A program made the translations under genes and the position numbers. Shown in pieces: positions 27,307 through 36,182 of a stretch of DNA of 64,000 nucleotides. The stretch covers positions 21,152 to 85,151 of the forward strand of contig NZ_AQPH01000008.1 in assembly GCF_000442515.1 (NCBI RefSeq), given 5' to 3'. Position 1 is the stretch's first letter, and the number at the start of each line of letters is the position of its first letter. Source of the DNA: Magnetospirillum fulvum MGU-K5 (lineage in GTDB: Bacteria > Pseudomonadota > Alphaproteobacteria > Rhodospirillales > Magnetospirillaceae). The notes under the pieces are model-generated. The model made no database searches. It worked only from the letters and a program-made list of their open reading frames with translations, and had not been told where the DNA came from.

Positions 27307-28172
27307 CCACCACGTTTGCCGCCGGATTATCGGAGCTGGTCGAAGGCTATGACGGTGTCATCCTCGATCTGTGGGGGGTGATCCATGACGGCGTCGTCGC
27401 CTATCCCGACGTCGCCGACTGCCTGACCGCCTTGCGCCGCGCGGGCAAGCGCTCGCTGCTGCTGTCGAACGCGCCCCGCCGCTCTGCCGCCCTGATCGCC
27501 CAATTGTCGGCGATGGGGATCGAGCGCGCCCTCTATGACGAGGCGCTGTCATCGGGCGACGCGGTGCATCAGGCGCTGGAGCGGCGGGTTGAGCCCGGCT
27601 TTGACCGGCTGGGACGGCGGCTTTATCACCTGGGGCCGGAGCGCGACCGCAATGTCTTTGACGATCTCGAGTACGAGGCGGTCGAACTGGGCGAGGCCGA
27701 TTTCGTCCTCAATACCGGGCCGGTCGATCTGGCGGAAAGTGCGGCCGATTACCGCCCGATCCTGACCGTCGCCCGCGCCCGCGCCCTGCCGATGATCTGC
27801 GCTAATCCCGACCGCGAAGTGATCCGCCAGGGCAAGCGGATCGCCTGCGCCGGAGCGTTGGCCGATGTCTATCGCTCGCTGGGCGGCGTGGTGATCGAGC
27901 GCGGTAAGCCCGATCCGGCGATCTACGATACCGCGCTGGAGCGGCTGGGCATCGCCGACCGCTCGCGCGTTCTCGCCATCGGCGACGCGCTGCACACCGA
28001 TATTCGCGGTGCCCGCAATGCCGGGATCGCTTCGGTGCTGGTGACCGGCGGAATCCATGCCGAGGAACTGGGCATCGCCTGGGGCGAGCGGCCCGATCCG
28101 GCCCGGCTCGACGCCCTGATCCGCCGCCATGGCGACCGGCCCAAGGCCGCGCTGCCGCGTCTGGTCTGGTAA
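27303..28172 (+). CDS. HAD-superfamily class IIA hydrolase (TIGR01459-like)
   Basis: 289 aa. Motif I is VILDLWGVIHDG (nucleophile and acid Asp, the second replaced by Trp-Gly spacing as usual in this subgroup), motif II LLSNAPRRS, motif III ERGKPDPAIY and motif IV IGDALHTDIRGARNAG. This group is common in alphaproteobacteria and has no firm substrate; sugar or nucleotide phosphates are likely. Overlap with pyrD (ATGA) suggests co-expression. Confidence 0.88.
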   Translation: MTTTFAAGLSELVEGYDGVILDLWGVIHDGVVAYPDVADCLTALRRAGKRSLLLSNAPRRSAALIAQLSAMGIERALYDEALSSGDAVHQALERRVEPGFDRLGRRLYHLGPERDRNVFDDLEYEAVELGEADFVLNTGPVDLAESAADYRPILTVARARALPMICANPDREVIRQGKRIACAGALADVYRSLGGVVIERGKPDPAIYDTALERLGIADRSRVLAIGDALHTDIRGARNAGIASVLVTGGIHAEELGIAWGERPDPARLDALIRRHGDRPKAALPRLVW

Positions 28173-28178
28173 CATAAA

Positions 28179-28210
28179 CCGGCGGAGGGTCAGGACGACC
28201 GCTCCGCCGG
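28179..28210. terminator. Convergent terminator between the HAD gene and panC
   Basis: A 9-bp stem (CCGGCGGAG / CTCCGCCGG) with a 14-nt loop, followed by ATTTCGGTT on the plus side. It lies in the 45-nt gap between converging operons. Confidence 0.65.
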
Positions 28211-28217
28211 ATTTCGG

Positions 28218-29081
28218 TTAAGCCGCCGGGATCAGCGCCACATTGTCGATCAGACGAGTTGCCCCCAGCCGGGCGGCGGCCAGCAGCCGCGACGGGCGGG
28301 AGGGAAACTCGACCGAAGCCAGGGTCTCGGCATCGCGCAATTCGATGTAATCGACCGAATCGAATCCCGCCTCCACCAGCGAGCGGGCGGCGGCGGCGCA
28401 CGCCTCCGACGCCGGACTCCGCGAGGTCCGCAGCGTTTCGGCGGTCGCGCTCAAGGTGCGGTACAGCGCCGGAGCGATCGCGCGCTGCTCGGCGGTGAGA
28501 TAGGCGTTGCGCGACGACAGCGCCAGCCCGTCCTCTTCGCGGACGATCTCGACTCCCATCACCGACACCGGGAAATCAAGATCGCGCACCATCCGGCGGA
28601 TCACCGCCAATTGCTGATAATCCTTTTCCCCGAACAGGGCGACGTCGGGCTGGACCTGAAGCAGCAGCTTGGACACCACCGTCGAGACCCCATCGAAATG
28701 GCCGGGGCGAGCGGCACCGCACAGCCCTTCGGACAGGCCCGAGACGCGCACCTGGGTCGAGAACCCCTCGGGATACATCTCGGTGACCTGGGGGGCGAAC
28801 AGCAGATGGCAACCGGCCTTGGACAACAAAGCTGCGTCCTCGGCCTCCTGGCGGGGATAGCGCGAGAAATCCTCGCCCGGACCGAACTGGATCGGATTGA
28901 CGAAAATCGAGGCCACCACCCGGTCGGCCGTCTCCAGCGCCTGAGCGATCAGGCTGAGATGGCCCCGATGCAGCGCCCCCATCGTCGGCACCAGCGCGAC
29001 GCCCAGACCCTGGGCGCGCCAATAGCGGACCCGGCTGCGCAGATCGGCAACGGCGCGGACGATGTCGACTTCATGACTCAT
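28218..29081 (-). CDS. panC: Pantothenate synthetase
   Basis: 287 aa. Ligates pantoate and beta-alanine with ATP. Signature motifs: VPTMGALHRGHLSLI (HIGH-like), FVNPIQFGPGEDFSRYPR, and FGEKDYQQL followed by SSRNAYLT. Starts 3 nt after the panB stop. Together with panB it ends a long leftward unit that begins with the cbb3 oxidase genes. Confidence 0.96.
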   Translation of the reverse strand: MSHEVDIVRAVADLRSRVRYWRAQGLGVALVPTMGALHRGHLSLIAQALETADRVVASIFVNPIQFGPGEDFSRYPRQEAEDAALLSKAGCHLLFAPQVTEMYPEGFSTQVRVSGLSEGLCGAARPGHFDGVSTVVSKLLLQVQPDVALFGEKDYQQLAVIRRMVRDLDFPVSVMGVEIVREEDGLALSSRNAYLTAEQRAIAPALYRTLSATAETLRTSRSPASEACAAAARSLVEAGFDSVDYIELRDAETLASVEFPSRPSRLLAAARLGATRLIDNVALIPAA

Positions 29082-29084
29082 CGA

Positions 29085-29915
29085 TCAACCCTCCTTACGG
29101 GGCAGGCCGAAGCAATGCTCCGGCGCGGGAAAGGCGCGGGACCGGACATCGGCGGCGTATTGTTCCACCGCCGCCCGGATTGCCGGGCGCACATCGGTAT
29201 AGCGCTTGACGAATTTCGGAGTGAAATCGTCGAACAATCCCAATACGTCGTCGATCACCAGCACCTGACCGTCACAGGCGGGCGAGGCACCGATGCCGAT
29301 GGTGGGAATCGCAATCTCGGCCGACAAAGCACGGGCCACCGGCTCGATCGTACCTTCGACCACCACCGAGAAAGCCCCGGCATCGGCAACGGCGCGGGCA
29401 TCGGCGCGGATCAGGTCGGCCTCGGCCTCGCTGCGCCCTTGGGCGCGGAAACCGCCGATAGTGTGGACCATCTGGGGCTTCAGCCCGATATGGGCCATCA
29501 CCGGAATCCCGCGCTCGACCAGAAAGGCGATGGTGTCGGCCATCTCGCGGCCGCCCTCCAGCTTGACGGCGGCACAGCCGGTCTCGGCCAGCACCCGGGC
29601 CGAGGCGCGGAACGCCTGTTCCCGGCTTTCCTGATAGCTGGCGAACGGCAGATCGACGACGACGCAGGCATGAGACGACGAAGTCACCACGGCGCGGCCA
29701 TGATTGATCATCATGTCGAGCGTCACCCCCAGGGTCGTCTCCATCCCATAGACGACCATGCCGAGCGAATCGCCCACCAGCAGGATATCGCAGACCGGAT
29801 CGAGCAGACGGGCGATCGGGGCGGTGTAAGCGGTCAGCACCACCAGCGGCTCGGCTCCCTTGCGGGCGCGGATGTCGCGGGTGGTCACCCGCCGGATCGT
29901 GATTTCGCGGCTCAC
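29085..29915 (-). CDS. panB: 3-methyl-2-oxobutanoate hydroxymethyltransferase
   Basis: 276 aa from a GTG at 29915 with GGGAG 7 nt upstream, inside the 3' end of ccoS. Makes ketopantoate from alpha-ketoisovalerate and methylene-THF. Motifs include [24 protein letters not shown], the Mg-binding [35 protein letters not shown] (read in parts) and VDDVLGLF. Only 12 nt separate it from ccoS, so pantothenate synthesis is probably co-transcribed with the oxidase operon. Confidence 0.96.
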   Translation of the reverse strand: MSREITIRRVTTRDIRARKGAEPLVVLTAYTAPIARLLDPVCDILLVGDSLGMVVYGMETTLGVTLDMMINHGRAVVTSSSHACVVVDLPFASYQESREQAFRASARVLAETGCAAVKLEGGREMADTIAFLVERGIPVMAHIGLKPQMVHTIGGFRAQGRSEAEADLIRADARAVADAGAFSVVVEGTIEPVARALSAEIAIPTIGIGASPACDGQVLVIDDVLGLFDDFTPKFVKRYTDVRPAIRAAVEQYAADVRSRAFPAPEHCFGLPRKEG

Positions 29916-29927
29916 CTGTTGCTCCCT

Positions 29928-30104
29928 TTATTCTTGTCGGTGCCCAGGCGGCGGCGGCGCATCATCGTCGTCGTCGAACAAAATGCGCTGGGCTGCACCG
30001 TCCATATCGTCGAATTGGCCAGAGCGCAACGACCACAGAAACCCGGCCAATCCAAGCCCGCCCAGGATCAGGGCCACCGGAATCAGCATCAGCAGGGTTT
30101 CCAT
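29928..30104 (-). CDS. ccoS: Cbb3 oxidase assembly protein CcoS
   Basis: 58 aa. One N-terminal membrane helix (LLMLIPVALILGGLGLAGFLW) is followed by the CcoS signature SLRSGQFDDMDGAAQRILFD and a short acidic/Pro-rich tail. CcoS is needed to insert haem and copper cofactors into CcoN. It lies 3 nt after ccoI and 12 nt before panB, completing ccoNOQPGHIS. Confidence 0.93.
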   Translation of the reverse strand: METLLMLIPVALILGGLGLAGFLWSLRSGQFDDMDGAAQRILFDDDDDAPPPPGHRQE

Positions 30105-30107
30105 CGG

Positions 30108-32456
30108 TCAGCGCCTCCCGCCGGTCAGACGCAGGGCGTTAACGATTACTAGCAGCGACGAGGCGGACATGGCAATCGCCGCGATCAGAGGGGTTACCAC
30201 CCCACCGATCGCCAGCGGTACCGCCAACAGATTGTAACCGAGCGCCAAGGCGAAGTTCTGCCGGGTCAACGACCGGGCCATCCGCGCCACCCCGATCGCC
30301 TCGACCAGTGGGGCCAGCCGTGCCCCCTGAAACACCAGATCGGCGGCGGCCCGGCTGATATCCGCGCCGTTGGCGGGGGAAATCGAGACATGGGCGGCGG
30401 CCAGCGCCGGAGCGTCGTTGAGCCCGTCACCGACCATCAGCACCCGCCGCCCGGCCGCCGCCAGCGCGGTCAGCCGCTCCACCTTCGCCGCCGGACCACT
30501 GCCGCCGCGCCAATCGGTTATTCCCACCACGCGGGCCAGCCCGGCGGCTATCGCGGGGCGGTCGCCCGACAGCAATTCAACCGACAGGCCGAGACGGCCA
30601 AGGGCCGCGATGGTATCCGCCGCATCGGATCGGGGGGAATCGGCAAAGGAAAAGCAGACCGGCGACCGCCCCGGCCGGGCCAGCCACAAATCCGGGCCAG
30701 CGCCTTCGTCGCTGTCGGCGACGCCGACAAAGGCCCGCGAGCCCAGCCGCACCCCGTCCGGGCTGCTCAAGCCCAGGCCGGGATGCTCGACGACCGCCTC
30801 GGCCGGACGCACCTGGGGTGCCGCCGCCGCCAGGGCACGCGCCAGCGGGTGGGTCGAGCGGACCGCCAGCGCCGCCGCGTCCGCCAGATCGTCTGCATTC
30901 CAGCCGCCATCCTGGCAGAGCAGCGGCCGCCCGGCGGTCAGAGTCCCGGTCTTGTCGAACACGACATGATCGATTTCGGCCAGCCGTTCCAGCGCCGTTG
31001 CCGATTTGACCAGAACGCCCCGGCGCATCAACCGCCCGCTGGCGACGACCTGGACCACCGGCACCGCCAGGGCCAGGGCGCAGGGGCAGGTGACGATCAG
31101 CACCGACACCGCGATCAGCAACGCCGGTTGCCACGCCATCCCGGCCAGCAGACTCCACCCGACAAAGGTCGAGAGCGCGGTCAGATGCACCACCGGGGCG
31201 TACCAGCGCGCCACCCGCTCGGCCAGGGCGACATAGCGGGCGCGGCCCTGCTCGGCGAGCTCCATCATCCGGACGATTCCGGCCAGCAAGGTCTCCTCGC
31301 CGACCGCACTCACCCGCAGCCGCAAGGGCGCGGTCAAATTGATCGTCCCGGCATAGAGTGGACTGCCCGGCCCGGCGGCGACCGGCACGCTTTCCCCGGT
31401 CAGCAGCCCGGATTCGACGTCGGAGCAGCCCTCGGTGACCAGTCCGTCGATCCCCACCCGTTCGCCCGCCGCGACCAGAACGGTTTGCCCCACCGCGACC
31501 CGGCGCGGCGGCACCATCCGGCGGCTGCCGTCGGGATCGATCACCAGCACGGCGCGGGCATCGAGCGCCAGCAGATGTTCGACCGCATTGCGCGCCCGAC
31601 CCCGTGCCCGCGCCTCGAGATAACGCCCGATCAGCAGGAAAAACAGCAGGCTGACCGCCGAATCGAAATAAGCATGAGGGCCGTTATGGATCGTCTCCCA
31701 CAGGCTCATTGCCGAGGTCAGCACGACACCGATCGTAATCGGCACGTCCATGTTGGTCCGCCCCGCCCGGAGCGCCGCCAGCGCCGAGGCGGCAAACGGG
31801 CGCAGGCCGTACACCACTGCGGGCAGCGCGACCAGCGCCGAAACCCAATGCAACAGCCCGCGTGTCGCCGGTCCCATCCCCTGGGCATGACCGGCCCACA
31901 CCGACACCGACAGCAACATCACGTTACCGGCGGCAAAGCCGGTCACCGCCATCGCCCGCAGCAAGGCCCGTTCGCGGCGGTGATCCTCGGACTCCAGCCG
32001 CTCGGGATCGAACGGCACCAGCCGGTAGCCCACCGCCCGCACCGGGGCCAAAATCGTGTCGGGATCGGCGCCTTCGGGACGAAAGCGCAACGCCAGCCGC
32101 CGGGTGGTGAGGTTGACCCTGGCCCAGGTCACCCCAGGCTGGCGGGTCAGCAGGGATTCGATCAGCCAGACGCAGGCTCCGCACTGCACGCCTTCGACCA
32201 TCAGGGACAGGCTGGCCTCGCCCCCCGGCAGCGGGACGACATGGTCGGACAGAATGGCGCAGGTGTCTTCCGCCTCGGGGCGCGGCGGCGGAGCGGCCGG
32301 ATCGAGAGAGCGGCGGCGGTAATAAAGGTCCAGCCCCTGGGCCGAGATCAGGTGGTGGGCGGCGGCGCACCCGGCGCAGCAAAACCCCTCCTCTGCCCCG
32401 CTCCCTCCCTCCAGCGGCGTCCCGCAATGGCGGCAGAGAGCGGCGGGTCCGGTCAC
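30108..32456 (-). CDS. ccoI: Copper-transporting P1B-ATPase CcoI (FixI)
   Basis: 782 aa from a GTG at 32456 that overlaps the ccoH stop (GTGA). The Cys-rich N-terminus (CRHCG, then CCAGCAAAHH) and an HMA domain with GVQCGACVWLIE precede eight membrane helices. The ion-binding CPC is in TCPCALALAVPVV, the phosphorylated Asp in DKTGTLTAGRP, and the hinge in GDGLNDAPAL. It exports or delivers copper needed to build the CcoN Cu-B centre. Confidence 0.95.
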   Translation of the reverse strand: MTGPAALCRHCGTPLEGGSGAEEGFCCAGCAAAHHLISAQGLDLYYRRRSLDPAAPPPRPEAEDTCAILSDHVVPLPGGEASLSLMVEGVQCGACVWLIESLLTRQPGVTWARVNLTTRRLALRFRPEGADPDTILAPVRAVGYRLVPFDPERLESEDHRRERALLRAMAVTGFAAGNVMLLSVSVWAGHAQGMGPATRGLLHWVSALVALPAVVYGLRPFAASALAALRAGRTNMDVPITIGVVLTSAMSLWETIHNGPHAYFDSAVSLLFFLLIGRYLEARARGRARNAVEHLLALDARAVLVIDPDGSRRMVPPRRVAVGQTVLVAAGERVGIDGLVTEGCSDVESGLLTGESVPVAAGPGSPLYAGTINLTAPLRLRVSAVGEETLLAGIVRMMELAEQGRARYVALAERVARWYAPVVHLTALSTFVGWSLLAGMAWQPALLIAVSVLIVTCPCALALAVPVVQVVASGRLMRRGVLVKSATALERLAEIDHVVFDKTGTLTAGRPLLCQDGGWNADDLADAAALAVRSTHPLARALAAAAPQVRPAEAVVEHPGLGLSSPDGVRLGSRAFVGVADSDEGAGPDLWLARPGRSPVCFSFADSPRSDAADTIAALGRLGLSVELLSGDRPAIAAGLARVVGITDWRGGSGPAAKVERLTALAAAGRRVLMVGDGLNDAPALAAAHVSISPANGADISRAAADLVFQGARLAPLVEAIGVARMARSLTRQNFALALGYNLLAVPLAIGGVVTPLIAAIAMSASSLLVIVNALRLTGGRR

Positions 32457-32938
32457 GGCACGACGAAGCGCTGGTAGCTCTGGTAGCTGGTCGCCGCGCC
32501 CTCGGCCACCGCTTCCAGGTCCCACAGACCGGGCAGCGGCAAGGCAACGATGGCGACGTGATCGCCCGGAGCCGAGGATGCGAGCACAATGTCGCGGTCA
32601 TAGCCCCGGGTCGCGGGACGGGTCAAATGAACCCGGACCCGCAATCCGTCGATGGGACGACCGTCGCGGTCGCGATAGGTCTGGGTAATCACGGTCGCGG
32701 CACTGTCGGGAGTCGGCCGGGTCATCGTCTCGACCACCCAGCCCAACGCCTCCTGATGCCTAGCCGCCGCCAACACCCGATTATAGGCGACCCCTTTGTC
32801 ATAGGCCTGTTCGACCGACAGCCCGGAAAAGGTGGTCCCGGCAAACCAGACCATCACCGCATTGACCGCCACCACCACACCGAAGACGGCGACGAAAATA
32901 TAGGGATACCACCAGCCGGGACGACGAACGGTCGTCAT
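32453..32938 (-). CDS. ccoH: Cbb3 oxidase accessory protein CcoH (FixH)
   Basis: 161 aa. A single N-terminal membrane anchor (YPYIFVAVFGVVVAVNAVMVWFA) and a periplasmic beta-sandwich domain; the family segment FSGLSVEQAYDKGVAYNRVL is clear. It overlaps ccoG upstream and ccoI downstream by 4 nt each. CcoH binds and stabilises the assembling CcoNOP complex. Confidence 0.93.
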   Translation of the reverse strand: MTTVRRPGWWYPYIFVAVFGVVVAVNAVMVWFAGTTFSGLSVEQAYDKGVAYNRVLAAARHQEALGWVVETMTRPTPDSAATVITQTYRDRDGRPIDGLRVRVHLTRPATRGYDRDIVLASSAPGDHVAIVALPLPGLWDLEAVAEGAATSYQSYQRFVVP

Positions 32939-34341
32939 CGGTCCGGCCCGACGAACAGGGATTCGGCCCGGGCTTCGCTGCCATCGGCGACATCGCGCAG
33001 GACAAAGGTCAACGGCACCCGCCGCCCCGTGGCGATCCCGGCGGCGGCGGTAACGAAAACGGTGAAGCTGCCGACCGAATCCGGCGCGACTCTCAACGGC
33101 GGGCCGCCGCCGATCACCGACATCCGCACGCCCTCCAACCCTTCGATCGTCAGGTTGAACAGGCGTTCCGACCGGATCTTGTTCTGAATTTTGACGACAT
33201 AGCCGTTGCGGATCGACCCGTCGGACAGACGGACATAGAGCAGCGCCCGCTCGTGCAGCACGGTCATTTCGGTGGTGGTCCGCCCGAGCAGCGACCACCC
33301 GATCACCCCCAGCGCCACCGCCAGAACCAATCCATAGACCAGGGTACGCGGGCGAACCAGCCGGTGGCGGGGAGTCTCGCCCTGCGCCCGGGCGGCCTGA
33401 CTGGCGATCGAGTCCCAGGTAATCAGGCCGCGCGGCAGCCCGACCCGGTCCATCATCGCGTCGCAGCCATCGATGCACAGGCCACAGCCGATACAGCCAA
33501 GCTGCGAGCCTTTGCGGATGTCGATTCCGGTCGGACAGACCGCGACACAGACACCGCAATCAATGCAATGGCCCCTCCCTTCGAACGGCACTCCCTTGCG
33601 CCAGCGGCCACGCGGCTCGCCCCGCCAGGTTTCATAGCCGACGATCAGCGAATGCTCGTCAAACATCGCCGCCTGAAAGCGCGAATAGGGGCACATATAG
33701 AGGCAAACCTGCTCGCGGGCGAACCCGGCCAGCAGATAGCAAAAGCCGCCGACGACGGCGATCGCGCCATAGACGGCAACGCTTTCCTGCCCGGTCAGGA
33801 TCGCGGGCAGCATCGAAGGCGCATCGCCGAAATACAGCGTGAAGGCGATGCCGCACGACCCGGCGATCAGGATCCACATCAGGTGGACCGCCCCCTTGCG
33901 CGCCAGCTTGTCCAGAGTCCAGGGGGCGCGGTCAAGCGCGAGACGGCGGGTGCGGTCGCCGATCACCATCCGCTCGATCTGGACGAACAGATCGGTGTAG
34001 ACGGTCTGCCAACACAGGAATCCGCACCACACTCGGCCATACAGGGCGCTGACCAGAAACAGCGCGATCGCGGCAACGACAAGGATGCCGGTCAGGTAAT
34101 AGATTTCCTGCGGCCAGATTTCGAGCCCGAAGAAATAGGCCCGCCGTCCCCCCATATCGATCAGGATCGCCTGATCCGGGGCGCCGGGGCCACGATACCA
34201 GCGCATGAACGGTGCCAGATACCACCAGGGCAGCAGCACCACCATCGCCAGAAACTTCCAGGACCGGAACCGGCCCCGGACGGAACGGGGTTGGACCGTC
34301 TCGGATCGGGCATAAAGAGAATTGCCCTCGGGATCAGTCAC
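32935..34341 (-). CDS. ccoG: Cbb3 oxidase accessory ferredoxin protein CcoG (FixG/RdxA)
   Basis: 468 aa. About five membrane helices and two cytoplasmic [4Fe-4S] sites (CIDCGVCVAVCPTGIDI and CIGCGLCIDGCDAMMD), then an Ig-like C-terminal domain in the periplasm. CcoG is a cupric reductase in cbb3 biogenesis. It overlaps ccoP and ccoH by 4 nt. The WCGFLCWQTVYTDLF segment with its Cys pair is conserved in the family. Confidence 0.95.
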   Translation of the reverse strand: MTDPEGNSLYARSETVQPRSVRGRFRSWKFLAMVVLLPWWYLAPFMRWYRGPGAPDQAILIDMGGRRAYFFGLEIWPQEIYYLTGILVVAAIALFLVSALYGRVWCGFLCWQTVYTDLFVQIERMVIGDRTRRLALDRAPWTLDKLARKGAVHLMWILIAGSCGIAFTLYFGDAPSMLPAILTGQESVAVYGAIAVVGGFCYLLAGFAREQVCLYMCPYSRFQAAMFDEHSLIVGYETWRGEPRGRWRKGVPFEGRGHCIDCGVCVAVCPTGIDIRKGSQLGCIGCGLCIDGCDAMMDRVGLPRGLITWDSIASQAARAQGETPRHRLVRPRTLVYGLVLAVALGVIGWSLLGRTTTEMTVLHERALLYVRLSDGSIRNGYVVKIQNKIRSERLFNLTIEGLEGVRMSVIGGGPPLRVAPDSVGSFTVFVTAAAGIATGRRVPLTFVLRDVADGSEARAESLFVGPDR

Positions 34342-35237
34342 CGCCCGCCTCCCAGCGTGTGGACATAGACCGCCAGCATCCGGATCGTTCCCGGCCCCAA
34401 CCGTTCCGACCAGGCCGGCATCGCTCCATGACGGGGCCGCGTCACCTGACTGATCACCGTGGCGCGGATTTCCGCGTTACGCACCTCGGGGGTCTGGTTG
34501 CCAAGCTTGCTGGCATACAACCATATCTGATTGTTAAGAGCGGGCGCACCGATCTCCTTGTTGCCTTCGCCGCTCTCGCCATGGCAGACGGCGCAATTCT
34601 CGGCAAAGATCGCAGCACCGGGCAAGGTCGCCACCGGGGAACGGTCGGCGACGGTCAGCACGTAATCAGCCACCTGCTCGATCTGCTCGGGGGTCAAAAT
34701 GCCGTCGGCCCCGAATTTCGGCATCTCGCTCTGATGAGAATTCGGGTTCGAATTGCGCACGCCGAATTTGATCGTCTGCTCGATCTCGTCGATCGTGCCG
34801 CCCCACAGCCATTCATCGTCAGCCAGGGTGGGATAGCCAAAGGCTCCGACCCCGCCGATGCCATGGCAGGGCGCGCAATTCTCTTCAAAGGCGATCCGGC
34901 CCCCGGCGCGGGCATAGGTCAACAATTCAGGATCGGCCTCGACCGAAGCGGCGGGCAACGATTCGATCCGGTTCAGCCAGACGGCGCGCGACGCTTTCTG
35001 CGCCGCCAGTTCGGTCTCGAGATCGGCGCGCGACGAATAGCCGAGGATTCCCGGGGTATAGCCGTTCAATAACGGCCAGGTCGGCATCAAAATCCAATAG
35101 CCGATCGACCAGATCACACAGACCCAGAAGACCAGAATCCACCAGCGCGGCAGCGGCGTATTCAGCTCACGGATGCCGTCCCATTCATGACCGGTGGTAT
35201 AGCGGCCGGTGACAGGGTCTTTTTCTACCGGTGCCAT
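34338..35237 (-). CDS. ccoP: Cbb3 oxidase dihaem subunit CcoP
   Basis: 299 aa. An N-terminal membrane helix (WWILVFWVCVIWSIGYWI) anchors two c-type haem domains with CXXCH sites CAPCH near residue 127 and CAVCH near residue 214. It passes electrons from CcoO or soluble cytochrome to CcoN. It starts inside the 3' end of ccoQ (13-nt overlap). Confidence 0.96.
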   Translation of the reverse strand: MAPVEKDPVTGRYTTGHEWDGIRELNTPLPRWWILVFWVCVIWSIGYWILMPTWPLLNGYTPGILGYSSRADLETELAAQKASRAVWLNRIESLPAASVEADPELLTYARAGGRIAFEENCAPCHGIGGVGAFGYPTLADDEWLWGGTIDEIEQTIKFGVRNSNPNSHQSEMPKFGADGILTPEQIEQVADYVLTVADRSPVATLPGAAIFAENCAVCHGESGEGNKEIGAPALNNQIWLYASKLGNQTPEVRNAEIRATVISQVTRPRHGAMPAWSERLGPGTIRMLAVYVHTLGGGR

Positions 35238-35416
35238 GGCGCGCCCTCCTGCCTCTCGTCGTCATCGTCGCGCAGCGGAATGCTGCCATGTTCTTCCATC
35301 CGTCCGCGATTGCCCGGCCAATAGACGACGGCAACGATCGCAAGGAAAATCCCCATCAGCCACACCCCCCAGAAGGGGCGCAAGACCTCGTCGATAAAGG
35401 CGGACGGCATCGGCAT
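35225..35416 (-). CDS. ccoQ: Cbb3 oxidase small subunit CcoQ
   Basis: 63 aa with one membrane helix (FWGVWLMGIFLAIVAVVYW) followed by the conserved PGNRGRMEEHGSIPL. CcoQ stabilises the assembled oxidase, especially on exposure to oxygen. It sits between ccoO (10-nt gap) and ccoP (overlap), as in most cco operons. Confidence 0.94.
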   Translation of the reverse strand: MPMPSAFIDEVLRPFWGVWLMGIFLAIVAVVYWPGNRGRMEEHGSIPLRDDDDERQEGAPWHR

Positions 35417-35426
35417 GTCCCTCCGG

Positions 35427-36167
35427 TCAGCGACGGATCAAAGCGGGATCGACCCGGGTGAAATCGACCATCGTTCCCAGCACCTGAAGATAGGCCACCA
35501 GCGCATCCATCTCGGTGACCGGGCCGTTTTCCGGACTTTCGACGGCGCGACCCAGCCGGACCTTGGGATAAAGGGCCACCACCGGGGGCGGCGCACTATT
35601 GGGATCGGCCAGCGCCTGCTCTTCCAGATCGTGGGCGGCCCCCTCGATCTGGGCATCGCTATAGGGGACGCCGACCATCCGCAACACCTTGAGCCGGGTG
35701 CTGATGTCGCTGTAATCGAGCGGCCGCATCAGATGAGGATAACCCGGCATCACCGACCCCGGCACCACCGAGCGCGGATCGATCAGATGGCGGACATGCC
35801 AGTCGCTGGCATATTTGCCGCCGACGCGAGCCAGATCGGGCCCGGTCCGCTTTGATCCCCACTGGAACGGGTGATCGTATTTCGATTCGGCGGCCAGACT
35901 GTAATGGCCGTACCGCTCGGCCTCGTCCTTGAACGGGCGGATCATCTGGCTGTGGCAATTGTAGCAGCCCTCGCGCAGATAGATGTCGCGCCCGGCCTGC
36001 TCCAGCGGACTATAGGGGCGGACCCCCTCGACCCGCTCGATCGTCGATTCGATCGAGAACAGAGGTGCCACCTCGACCAGTCCGCCGACCGACACCGTGA
36101 CCACGATGCCGATCGTCAGCAGCAGGGCGTTGGTTTCGATCCGGGCGTGATGTTTGAACAGCGACAT
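35427..36167 (-). CDS. ccoO: Cbb3 oxidase monohaem subunit CcoO
   Basis: 246 aa. An N-terminal anchor (ALLLTIGIVVTVSVGGLVEVAPLF) and a periplasmic cytochrome c domain with CYNCHS as the haem site; PFKDEAERYGHYSLAAESKYDHPFQWGSKRTGPDLAR is the typical CcoO block (given here in shortened form as HPFQWGSKRTGPDLAR). The axial Met is in PGSVMPGYPHL. It follows ccoN by 15 nt. Confidence 0.96.
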   Translation of the reverse strand: MSLFKHHARIETNALLLTIGIVVTVSVGGLVEVAPLFSIESTIERVEGVRPYSPLEQAGRDIYLREGCYNCHSQMIRPFKDEAERYGHYSLAAESKYDHPFQWGSKRTGPDLARVGGKYASDWHVRHLIDPRSVVPGSVMPGYPHLMRPLDYSDISTRLKVLRMVGVPYSDAQIEGAAHDLEEQALADPNSAPPPVVALYPKVRLGRAVESPENGPVTEMDALVAYLQVLGTMVDFTRVDPALIRR

Positions 36168-36182
36168 CGTCCGGGTCCTCCT

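Noticed and set aside
30390..32477. A 695-codon plus-strand frame
   Set aside because: Antisense to ccoI; His/Arg/Gly-rich shadow.
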